Source: Gammaproteobacteria bacterium (GTDB lineage Bacteria > Pseudomonadota > Gammaproteobacteria > Enterobacterales > Alteromonadaceae). Taken from it: a stretch of 6,582 nucleotides of DNA. The notes beneath the pieces were generated by a model. The model saw only the letters and a list, made by a program, of their open reading frames with translations, made no database searches and had not been told where the DNA came from. Location: positions 1-6,582 of the forward strand of contig JAMCWV010000095.1 in NCBI GenBank assembly GCA_023481025.1, given 5' to 3'. The position numbers and the translations under genes are program-made. This document shows, piece after piece, positions 1-5,820 of this stretch. Position 1 is the stretch's first letter. Every line of letters begins with the position of its first letter.

Positions 1-88
1 TTTGTGCGGCATTATCGGGTAGTCTGCTTGCGCAGCCACTGAGCAAAGCGATGACAACCAGCCAGTAAAAATATTTCCATTTCTTCAT
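1..88 (-). CDS. Lipoprotein, N-terminal fragment (runs off the left edge)
   Basis: Reading the minus strand from ATG at 88 gives 29 codons without a stop before the window ends. The product begins with a classic lipoprotein signal: basic n-region (MKKWK), a hydrophobic stretch of about ten residues, and the lipobox LSGC with the lipidated cysteine at residue 19. Ala at +2 predicts outer-membrane sorting under the E. coli Lol rule. The mature protein starts CASRLPDNAAQ. This loosely recalls lipoprotein phospholipase D-like (ClsC-type) proteins, which often have a Cys-Ala-Ser-Leu-Pro start, but 11 mature residues are far too few to assign a family. No strong Shine-Dalgarno lies before the ATG. 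It shares orientation with the GTPase operon upstream, 195 bases away. The lipoprotein call is solid; function is unknown. Confidence 0.75.
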   Translation of the reverse strand, partial: MKKWKYFYWLVVIALLSGCASRLPDNAAQ

Positions 89-168
89 AGCAGTTCGATT
101 GATTCTCAGCGCCTTAGTTTCATCGACTTGGACCCCCAAAAGGATTCCTTTCACTCGTTCTACAATAC

Positions 169-211
169 AAAAAAGCGTTAACACTCAACTATCACCGCCA
201 CAAAACGCTCT
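169..211 (-). terminator. Possible Rho-independent terminator after the GTPase gene
   Basis: On the minus strand the arms AGCGTT (204-209) and AACGCT (174-179) can pair, extended by a G-U and an A-U pair. A run of six T follows (169-174 on the plus strand as A). The loop is about 24 bases and the stem short, so this is a weak terminator at best. Its place, roughly 75 bases after the GTPase stop and before the lipoprotein start, is right for ending the three-gene operon. Confidence 0.3.
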
Positions 212-283
212 GATTATGAATTGAAACATACCCGAGAAAAGTTTAAGAATCTGTCAAAGTTTGTTAGTCCGCTACGAAGCGTA

Positions 284-1654
284 TCACTCAAGAAGCCGCA
301 AACACTGGCTGCGGGCGATAGAGTCATCGAACGCGCCGGCGTGCAATGATGACCATTGTGGATGTTGACGGGCGCGCTGCATGAATTCACGAAAACGCTG
401 CGGCTCTTTAAATTCAGCATGCTCATCAACAAGTCGCAATGGTGTCACGGCAGCATGGCCTCGGCGCAATAATAATTGCACTAACTGCTGCTGACGCGCT
501 GCCAGCAAACGAATGATTTCCGGTTGTATATAGACGTCAGCATAGCCCTGAACTGCATGTTTAAGGCGGCGCCCGTATTGCTGCCAACCTTGCCAAAGCC
601 CACCAGCTGCGGCACCCAGCAAAGTACCCGCACCAAGGCTCAGCCCGCCAAACATTAAATCAACGCTGGCTCCAGCTGCGCCCCCGGCGACGATGCCTTT
701 ACTCGCCTGAATGCCAAACTCCTTGAGCGTATCGGCAGCAAAAAGCGGCGCTTGCCAAGCATCTTTTTGCTTTGCCAGTGTTTGCAACGAAGCACTATCA
801 ACGGGAAAGGAAAAGATTGTTAGAATGGCATCCACACAGCGTTGCTCACGCTCGATCACACGCCGTTGCATCAGCGCAATCGTCGTCGCTAATTCGTCTT
901 TGTCATCGTTGGGGACACGCACACTATAGGCTGCGGCATCGAGTAAGAGTTCAGCAATTTCCCTTTGTGCTGCCCGCAAGCGCTGTTGCACCTGTTGAGA
1001 CCGTTGCAGGCGAATGCTGTCAAGTTGCTGGCGTTGATTCGGCAATAAAGTGGCGAGGTGATCAAACAACTGCTGATCGCCTTTTTCCGGCAGGCTGACC
1101 GTATCAAACTCGACCCATCCGTGTAAATTGACGTGAGCCAAAGCTTGTTTCCATTCATCCGCGTGATGCTGAGGATGAGCAGTAAAATTGAGAACGGGTA
1201 AAATCGGTTTGCCGCAACGTCGCAGAATATCCAATTCATCCTGGTATTTGGGTAACACAGGGTCACGACAGTCAATCAAATAAAATGCAGCATCAGATAG
1301 CAACAGTTGCCGCAAAACCTTCGCTTCCTGTTCAAACTGGTCCTGTGCCACTGGACTTGCCAAAAACAAGCGGATTTGCTCCGGACCATTATGACGCAAT
1401 GTAGCCGACGATGATTGATTCGAGTCAATGTAATGGTAAAGACCCAAGCCATCTTCAAGGCCCGGGGTATCATAAATTTCCATAATCACTTGCTGGTCTA
1501 TATAGAGCTCAGCTTTGCGCACATCGCGTGTGGTGCTCGGACGATCAGAAACATCGCCAAAACTGGTATTTTGCAACAGGGTTCGAACAAAAGATGTTTT
1601 CCCCGTATTGGTGTGTCCGACCACAGCGATTCGCAACGGCGACTTGTCACTCAT
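284..1654 (-). CDS. Ras-like GTPase with DUF3482-type C-terminal region
   Basis: This is a 456-residue P-loop GTPase of the Era/MMR_HSR1 type. The N-terminal G domain shows the Walker A/G1 motif GHTNTGKT at 13-20, a G2-like STTRDV around 40-45, and G3 DTPG at 62-65. After the strand AFYLIDCRD (about 123-131), the position expected for G4 (NKxD) reads LPVLNFTAH (152-160). The Asn is kept but Lys and Asp are missing, so guanine specificity is uncertain. A helical region (about 205-310) leads to a Gly/Ala-rich hydrophobic segment (about 318-356) that could be a membrane-inserting hairpin, then a basic, helical tail. The layout matches what I recall of DUF3482 proteins, whose genes usually lie beside DUF2868 genes as here. 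The ATG directly abuts the DUF2868 stop (TGAATG) and has a strong Shine-Dalgarno. It is the last gene of the operon. Its cellular role is unknown; a nucleotide-switch partner of the membrane protein is inferred. Confidence 0.88.
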   Translation of the reverse strand: MSDKSPLRIAVVGHTNTGKTSFVRTLLQNTSFGDVSDRPSTTRDVRKAELYIDQQVIMEIYDTPGLEDGLGLYHYIDSNQSSSATLRHNGPEQIRLFLASPVAQDQFEQEAKVLRQLLLSDAAFYLIDCRDPVLPKYQDELDILRRCGKPILPVLNFTAHPQHHADEWKQALAHVNLHGWVEFDTVSLPEKGDQQLFDHLATLLPNQRQQLDSIRLQRSQQVQQRLRAAQREIAELLLDAAAYSVRVPNDDKDELATTIALMQRRVIEREQRCVDAILTIFSFPVDSASLQTLAKQKDAWQAPLFAADTLKEFGIQASKGIVAGGAAGASVDLMFGGLSLGAGTLLGAAAGGLWQGWQQYGRRLKHAVQGYADVYIQPEIIRLLAARQQQLVQLLLRRGHAAVTPLRLVDEHAEFKEPQRFREFMQRARQHPQWSSLHAGAFDDSIARSQCLRLLE

Positions 1655-3013
1655 TCAAAGGCCCTCTCCCAACCAGCGAATCGCTTCGTCACTAAATGAG
1701 AAACCAATAATATTATATTCCGCGAGCAACTCTTGCCACTGAGTTTGATATTTACCGTTGCGCACCGTCCACACGGCGATGTCATTACAGTAGTTCTGTA
1801 GTTCCGCCAAAAAACGTAAACTCCCGCGATCCGGCGTAATCTCTGAATCAACACGCACCAGAACCTTGCGTGCGGGTTTTTCTTGTAAGTCGCGAATGAA
1901 TTGCTGGCGTTGTTCATAACTGGCAATTACGCCATGATTGTTGAGCAAAAACACATCATTCCATTGGGGAACAGGCTCATAATCGAGACTAAAGACTAAA
2001 CAGTCCTTACCAATTACCGCTGGCTTGTGCCGCTGTGGTCGGGTAATCGTCGCGGGTTCGGGATCGACAATTTGTTGACTGCGAGGTTGTAAACGACTGG
2101 TTAAGCCACTTAATCCAGGCAAACTCATATCGACTTGAAAACGCTGCAAACGCAGCCGATAAGTCAACAAGAACGCCGCCCATAAAAGCGCACGAGGTAA
2201 CACACCGAACAGGGCTAAAACCGCTAAAACCCACCAACCGGTTTCTTTCGGAAAGAAAGACGTCATGCCACCGTCTGCGCTAAACGTCGGTGACTGAATA
2301 CTCAACAGGTCTGTTGCCCAAGTAAATAAACCAAGTACTGAAATGACTGTATCGGCACTCAAAATGGTCGTTGCCCAAACGAATTGGTGACTCTCAAAAG
2401 CAAATCGGAGCCACAATAGAACCCAAGCCAAGAGCAACGTCATGAACCAAAACCCATGCGTCAACATACTAAAATATGGTGCAAGTAAATTCTGTTGCTG
2501 CATGACTGCAAAACGACTTTGCAACGTGCTTTCTCGTTGTGCTTTTTGTCGTCTGAATTGCTGCAACCAACGCATCAACCCAAGCGTTCGGCTGCCCACC
2601 CCTCGCGCTTTAGCAGGTCGTGCTACGGATGCGACAAACCAAATAGACAACATGATGAAATTCAAGAACAACAGTGAAAGCAACAAACTGAAGATATTAA
2701 TCTGTGGCCGAGCAAAGTAAGTCGCACCATGAATTAACGCCACGGCACTAAAATAAGCAAGGACGATGAGGATTTCCGGCAACACACGAAATATGCCTTC
2801 GGTTCGCTGCAAACGACTCAGAACACCACGCGAATCAGCAAGTCGCTGAGCGCGTATAGCAACCTTTTCCTGTACATCAATTGCCTGCTCTCTAAGCTCC
2901 GCCACAATTAACTCATCGTCACTCGGTGCTTCATGCACATCTTGCCGGCGAATATGTTCGATCAGCCATATCTTACGTAATTTAGGTTGCCGATTGCGTT
3001 TTGAATCAGTCAT
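1655..3013 (-). CDS. DUF2868-type multi-pass membrane protein
   Basis: A 452-residue inner-membrane protein. A charged, helical cytoplasmic N-terminus (1-75) is followed by hydrophobic segments at about 79-99, 107-131, 186-206, 213-233 and 259-284; the first two form a hairpin and the fourth is the least certain. The soluble C-terminal part (about 330-452) has alternating strands and helices and the motif VRVDSEITPDRGSLRF (386-401), which matches my recollection of the DUF2868 signature around TPDRG. I chose ATG at 3013 over the in-frame GTG at 3058 because the ATG has an AAGGA five bases upstream and the extra 15 residues would extend far into the preceding gene. The start overlaps the upstream stop by 8 bases (ATGACTGA), and the stop abuts the GTPase ATG. 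The DUF2868-DUF3482 pairing suggests it anchors or senses for the GTPase. No catalytic residue is recognised, and the biochemical function is unknown. Confidence 0.85.
   Translation of the reverse strand: MTDSKRNRQPKLRKIWLIEHIRRQDVHEAPSDDELIVAELREQAIDVQEKVAIRAQRLADSRGVLSRLQRTEGIFRVLPEILIVLAYFSAVALIHGATYFARPQINIFSLLLSLLFLNFIMLSIWFVASVARPAKARGVGSRTLGLMRWLQQFRRQKAQRESTLQSRFAVMQQQNLLAPYFSMLTHGFWFMTLLLAWVLLWLRFAFESHQFVWATTILSADTVISVLGLFTWATDLLSIQSPTFSADGGMTSFFPKETGWWVLAVLALFGVLPRALLWAAFLLTYRLRLQRFQVDMSLPGLSGLTSRLQPRSQQIVDPEPATITRPQRHKPAVIGKDCLVFSLDYEPVPQWNDVFLLNNHGVIASYEQRQQFIRDLQEKPARKVLVRVDSEITPDRGSLRFLAELQNYCNDIAVWTVRNGKYQTQWQELLAEYNIIGFSFSDEAIRWLGEGL
1662..1670 (-). promoter_or_regulatory. Shine-Dalgarno of the GTPase gene, inside the DUF2868 gene
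   Basis: The minus strand reads GGGAGAGGG, seven bases before the ATG at 1654. It lies inside the last codons of the upstream gene, whose TGA immediately precedes the ATG. This fixes the GTPase start and supports translational coupling by stop-start re-initiation. Confidence 0.75.
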
Positions 3014-4778
3014 GACTGTCCTTGTCTTTAAACAGCCGCCAATAAGCCAACATGGCACTCAAACTATGCTGTACATAATCGATGCGGATGTGCCAATTGG
3101 TCAAATTGCTGTGTAAACCGCCGAACGCTTGCTGCGGATTGCTCAAGTACATTAACTTTTCACCAACAAACTGATTCTGAAATTGAAACTGTAAACTACT
3201 AACAATCATCTGTTGCAATGCTGCGAGTTCCTCGGCGGAGGTCAGGTCTGGGTGGTCGTTAAGCAATTGCCAACTCGCTAACAATCCCTCGCATCGGGTT
3301 GCTGCAGGCGTTGTCCGTGGCGGATTATACCAACCTCCGCGCCAATCGCTGTGTGGGCTGTCGACACCGTGTTGCGTATCCTGCATCGCCTTGATTAACT
3401 TCCTTACATGTTCAATAAACAGTGGTTGTGAAGAAACGCGATAAACCTCATTTAAGCCATAAAGCAACCAATGATCATGCTCTAATTCGGCGAGTGACTT
3501 ACCCTGATCACGAACTTCAATCAACCATCGTGACGCTGCAACCGCAGCATCTCGCCAATCATTATTACCGTCTTGCTGATACAATCGCATCAAACCAAAG
3601 ATAGCCTCGCCGGGATAATAGTCGGAAATGAAAGGTTGTACTTTCCCAGTCGTCAGCCCTTGCTTATGGATGGTGAATTCACCCTGATCATTTTGGCTAT
3701 TCACAATCCAACGTGCTAGGCCTTGTGCTGTCTTAAGCGCCCGTTTATCCGCAAATAATTCGTGAAATAAACTTAAGGTTAGTAAACCAAGGCCATTACC
3801 GCCAAGTTTGACAAAGTTATTTTCATTTGTGGCGAGTACGCCGGGAGCAACTTCGTCAATATTGCGATAAAGGTATCCAAGCGCCCTATAGCTCGCTGTT
3901 TTCACCGCTTCACTTGGTTCTTCACGATAGAAGTCAAGCAAGGACCACAAGGATCCGATGTGGCGAAGTAAGTTATATTCATCCGTCACTTCATTGGGTC
4001 CGGCTTGATACATATAATTGAAGGATCCGTCCTCACGAATTTGTCGAGCCAAATAGCCAGCACCTGCGCGAGCTCGCGCAAAACACGCACCTGGCGTGAC
4101 TTGGAAGTGCGTATTGTGACCACGATACAAGCGCAACACATTGGGCTTCACTGCAGTTTGATGTCCCCAGTCCGGCGGAATTGCAGCTCTACTCACATAT
4201 CGGCTGGCTGTAGTGAAACCATATAAACGATGCGTTTTCGCTTTCAGACTTTTCACGCCTAAGCGAGCACCGATCGCAAGCCGCGTGCGCTTGTAGTGGA
4301 TGCCGCCATTCTTTTTTAACAACCGATACCTAAGTGTCTCTTCCGGCAACCAACCGTTATCTAAACTGTTACAAGCAAAGCCAAGAACAGATTCATCAGT
4401 CGTTAATCCTTGATTCAGCGACACCCGTTTCGGCGAATACACAGCAGCCCGCATGACGACATCAACTTTCGCTTGTTGAATCGTCAAGTGTCGTCGCTGA
4501 GCTTGTGGCATAACTTTCTTTAAGGCTGATTCAGCCGCGGCTTGCAGGCCTAATCCCATTCCAGCGGCAGTAACATAACCGCCGCGATCGTCTGCCAAGG
4601 TAATATAGACCACGCGTGGATAAGCACAGTCCGCTGCCAGTCGGCTTAAAGTGCTCGGCGACTGCCATTGCAGTTGTTGTTCCAGCCAAATCGCAAGATC
4701 GTCAATGAGCGACTCGGTTAATCCCTGAAAAAAATGCTGTTCTTCGCTGGTTTGTTGACTCTGCAATTGCTTACTCAC
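3006..4778 (-). CDS. Uncharacterised protein with probable C-terminal alpha/alpha-toroid domain
   Basis: A 590-residue soluble protein with no signal peptide or membrane segment. Residues 50-190 form a mixed alpha/beta domain (RVVYITL at 55-61, WLPEE at 143-147) that I cannot place; it faintly recalls AMMECR1-like domains. Residues 225-585 consist of repeated amphipathic helices with Gly-aromatic turns (DGSFNY, 250-255), typical of alpha/alpha-toroid sugar enzymes such as epimerases and glycoside hydrolases. Candidate active-site motifs are DEYNLLRH (266-273), YYPGEA (387-392), DHW (435-437), GGWY (481-484), TRCEG (494-498) and RIDYVQH (565-571). From memory these motifs recur in a large uncharacterised bacterial family. 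The start is GTG at 4778: an in-frame TAG lies four codons upstream and no ATG occurs early. No good Shine-Dalgarno is visible. It is first in the operon and overlaps DUF2868 by 8 bases. The fold is a reasonable inference; the reaction and substrate are unknown. Confidence 0.8.
   Translation of the reverse strand: MSKQLQSQQTSEEQHFFQGLTESLIDDLAIWLEQQLQWQSPSTLSRLAADCAYPRVVYITLADDRGGYVTAAGMGLGLQAAAESALKKVMPQAQRRHLTIQQAKVDVVMRAAVYSPKRVSLNQGLTTDESVLGFACNSLDNGWLPEETLRYRLLKKNGGIHYKRTRLAIGARLGVKSLKAKTHRLYGFTTASRYVSRAAIPPDWGHQTAVKPNVLRLYRGHNTHFQVTPGACFARARAGAGYLARQIREDGSFNYMYQAGPNEVTDEYNLLRHIGSLWSLLDFYREEPSEAVKTASYRALGYLYRNIDEVAPGVLATNENNFVKLGGNGLGLLTLSLFHELFADKRALKTAQGLARWIVNSQNDQGEFTIHKQGLTTGKVQPFISDYYPGEAIFGLMRLYQQDGNNDWRDAAVAASRWLIEVRDQGKSLAELEHDHWLLYGLNEVYRVSSQPLFIEHVRKLIKAMQDTQHGVDSPHSDWRGGWYNPPRTTPAATRCEGLLASWQLLNDHPDLTSAEELAALQQMIVSSLQFQFQNQFVGEKLMYLSNPQQAFGGLHSNLTNWHIRIDYVQHSLSAMLAYWRLFKDKDSHD
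3019..3023 (-). promoter_or_regulatory. Shine-Dalgarno deciding the DUF2868 start
   Basis: The minus strand has AAGGA followed by five bases and ATG at 3013. This favours the ATG over the upstream in-frame GTG at 3058. The site lies in the final codons of the 590-residue gene, so ribosomes finishing that gene can restart here. Confidence 0.65.
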
Positions 4779-4843
4779 GCAAAATATCTAATTGATGGGT
4801 GAGGGCTTCGACTCTAGCCTCAGCGGATACAAAATAGGTTTAC

Positions 4844-4885
4844 AAGGTATCACAAAGCCTCTTTTGCTGTGAATTAGAATACCTT
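4844..4885. repeat. Nested inverted repeat in front of the left operon
   Basis: AAGGTAT (4844-4850) is mirrored by ATACCTT (4879-4885). Inside these arms, TCACA (4850-4854) is mirrored by TGTGA (4868-4872). The right side has six extra bases (ATTAGA) between its two arms. It may be a protein site or form a bulged hairpin. The inner arms are oriented opposite to a CRP site. Confidence 0.4.
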
Positions 4886-4900
4886 ACAACTTGATGAAAA
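4873..4900 (-). promoter_or_regulatory. Candidate promoter of the three-gene operon
   Basis: On the minus strand, TTTTCA (4895-4900, four of six matches to TTGACA) and TCTAAT (4873-4878, five of six to TATAAT) are 16 bases apart. Transcription would begin near 4866 and leave an untranslated leader of about 90 bases before the GTG. This is the best pair I could find, but it is weak. Confidence 0.3.
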
Positions 4901-4944
4901 ATAATGAGCTATTCCATTCATTTACGAATTCTGCAATTAGTTTA

Positions 4945-4974
4945 TTGACAACTCGGTCGGTTATACGCAATAAT
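4945..4974 (+). promoter_or_regulatory. Sigma-70 promoter of the tetR-efflux operon
   Basis: A perfect -35 TTGACA (4945-4950) and a -10 AATAAT (4969-4974, five of six) are separated by 18 bases. The predicted start is near 4981, inside the first copy of the 36-bp repeat, so a repressor bound there would block RNA polymerase. The leader to the repressor ATG would be about 120 bases. Confidence 0.65.
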
Positions 4975-4977
4975 TTA

Positions 4978-4993
4978 CGGACTGACCAGTCCG
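4978..4993. promoter_or_regulatory. Candidate TetR-type operator, copy 1
   Basis: CGGACT and AGTCCG form 6-bp inverted arms around the centre GACC. It covers the predicted transcription start. Size and symmetry fit the operators of TetR dimers, and the adjacent gene encodes one. Binding is inferred. Confidence 0.55.
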
Positions 4994-5018
4994 TCCGTGA
5001 GTTTATAAACTCACGGAC
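4993..5018. repeat. Perfect 26-bp palindrome at the repeat junction
   Basis: The sequence is self-complementary over all 26 bases, centred between 5005 and 5006 (core GTTTATAAAC). With one mismatch it extends to 4989-5022. It joins the end of copy 1 to the start of copy 2, so the full length exists only because of the duplication. Copy 2 keeps only the inner 16 bp (5034-5049). It could be a second protein site or fold in the leader RNA as an 11-bp stem with a UAUA loop. Confidence 0.85.
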
Positions 5019-5029
5019 TGACCAGTCCG
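5014..5029. promoter_or_regulatory. Candidate TetR-type operator, copy 2
   Basis: This is an exact copy of the 16-bp inverted repeat at 4978-4993, displaced by 36 bp (about 3.4 helical turns). The two sites would therefore face roughly opposite sides of the helix. It lies in the early transcribed leader. Confidence 0.5.
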
Positions 5030-5060
5030 TCCGTGAGTTTATAAACTCAAATTTTAATCT

Positions 5061-5070
5061 CGGATTGGTC
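5061..5070. promoter_or_regulatory. Degenerate operator half-site
   Basis: CGGATTGGTC matches CGGACTGGTC, the reverse complement of bases 7-16 of the 16-bp operator, at nine of ten positions. It lies 11 bases past the second repeat and could be a weak auxiliary site. Chance is not excluded. Confidence 0.25.
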
Positions 5071-5103
5071 GCTTTTTATGCTTTTTAATCTTGGTTGCAC
5101 ACA

Positions 5104-5820
5104 ATGAATGATCAAGTAGTGGACACTTCTGAAAAACCTGCAAAGCGGGTGCACAAACCTGCCGAACAGCGCCAGCAAGAGATTATTGCCGCAGCCGTGC
5201 GGGCGTTTGCCGATCGTGGCTATCAGGTCACCGACATGCAATCGATTGCAGAATTGGCTGGCGTTGGCAAAGGAACGCTGTATCGCCATTTTCCCAATAA
5301 AGAAGAATTATTCAAATCAGCCCTCACCCATCAATTAGATATTTTGCGTGAGCGCATGATGCAAGCGCGGGACAGTTATAGCAACCCGTTGTGCCGGCTG
5401 TATGCCATGATGCACGCTTATCTCGACTATTTTGACACGCACCCGGACACGGTCGAGTTATTTATTCAAGAGCGTGCTGAGTTTGGTCGGGATATCACCC
5501 CCCTTTATTTTCAGCGCATGCATGAAAACAAATCTGACTGGCTTTTTGTCTTTGAAGACATCAAAAACGCCTATCCGGTGCGCGAGTTTTTAAGTACCGA
5601 GGAAATGTCGTCCCTCTGTGGTGAGTTGCTCCACGGCGCCGTGTATTTGAGTATGGCGAGCGTACCGAAGCGCACGTCGCTTGCACGTCTCGAACACGTT
5701 TTTTCATTTTACTTGCACGGCATTATGCACGTGCAAAACCCACTCAACTTTGTCGAACAGTTTGAAGGCTGTTCGAAGCATTCTATTTCTCAGCAGACCA
5801 AAGAATTGGAGAACAATTAA
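5104..5820 (+). CDS. TetR/AcrR-family transcriptional repressor
   Basis: A 238-residue dimeric DNA-binding regulator. After a basic N-terminal tail (1-20), helix 1 (EQRQQEIIAAAVRAFADRGY, 21-40) and the helix-turn-helix (about 43-63) show the family signature: VTDMQSIAELAGVGKG, then TLYRHFPNKEELF (58-70). The helical C-terminal part (about 75-215) is variable, as expected for a ligand-binding and dimerisation domain, and does not reveal the ligand. The length is slightly above the usual 190-220 because of the N-terminal and C-terminal tails. I chose ATG at 5104; TTG at 5095 is in frame but neither has a strong Shine-Dalgarno, so translation may be weak. The stop overlaps the next gene's ATG as TAATG. 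A strong promoter and duplicated operator-like repeats lie upstream, so it probably represses its own gene and the efflux genes, in the manner of AcrR-type regulators. The family is certain; target and ligand are inferred. Confidence 0.93.
   Translation: MNDQVVDTSEKPAKRVHKPAEQRQQEIIAAAVRAFADRGYQVTDMQSIAELAGVGKGTLYRHFPNKEELFKSALTHQLDILRERMMQARDSYSNPLCRLYAMMHAYLDYFDTHPDTVELFIQERAEFGRDITPLYFQRMHENKSDWLFVFEDIKNAYPVREFLSTEEMSSLCGELLHGAVYLSMASVPKRTSLARLEHVFSFYLHGIMHVQNPLNFVEQFEGCSKHSISQQTKELENN
5808..5813 (+). promoter_or_regulatory. Shine-Dalgarno of the efflux adaptor gene
   Basis: GGAGAA lies inside the last codons of the repressor gene, with eight bases between GGAG and the ATG at 5820. It is much stronger than anything before the repressor ATG, so more adaptor than repressor may be made from the shared transcript. 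Confidence 0.7.

Larger units (their letters stand above)
4978..5049. repeat. Perfect 36-bp tandem duplication (2 copies)
   Basis: The units 4978-5013 and 5014-5049 are identical at all 36 positions. Each begins with the 16-bp inverted repeat CGGACTGACCAGTCCG and ends with the palindrome TGAGTTTATAAACTCA. Perfect identity in non-coding DNA points to a recent duplication by slippage or unequal crossover, or to selection for two operators. The pair directly follows the -10 box. Confidence 0.95.
4779..5103. other. Divergent intergenic regulatory region (325 bp)
   Basis: This region separates the two oppositely transcribed operons. It is AT-rich in the middle and holds a weak minus-strand promoter, a nested inverted repeat, a strong plus-strand promoter, the 36-bp tandem duplication and a degenerate half-site. 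The open reading frame crossing it (4891-5088) is not believable as a gene, because it begins upstream of the predicted transcription start and lacks a ribosome binding site. Confidence 0.8.

Noticed and set aside
139..151. AAAGGATTCCTTT inverted repeat as a terminator
   Set aside because: The stem is only 5 bp with a 3-base loop and no T-run follows on either strand.
3014..3058. GTG at 3058 as start of the DUF2868 gene
   Set aside because: ATG at 3013 has a well-placed AAGGA and gives the usual 8-base overlap; the extra 15 residues (rich in Cys, Gly, Trp) look like read-through of the preceding gene.
3422..4226. Plus-strand reading frames opposite the 590-residue gene, and those opposite the GTPase and DUF2868 genes
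   Set aside because: They lie wholly inside well-supported genes on the other strand, lack ribosome sites and show no recognisable domains.
4850..4872. TCACA and TGTGA suggesting a CRP site
   Set aside because: The order is reversed (TCACA first, TGTGA second) and the gap is 13 bases instead of 6.
4978..5049. CRISPR-like repeat array
   Set aside because: The 36-bp copies are directly adjacent with no spacers, there are only two, and there are no cas genes.
4981..5049. Small self-cleaving ribozyme suggested by CTGA and GTCCGT elements
   Set aside because: The conserved hammerhead core (CUGANGA with GAAA) is absent.
4891..5088. A 65-codon plus-strand reading frame containing a 12-residue repeat
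   Set aside because: The peptide repeat is only the 36-bp DNA repeat read in frame (36 is divisible by 3). There is no ribosome site and the frame starts upstream of the predicted transcription start.
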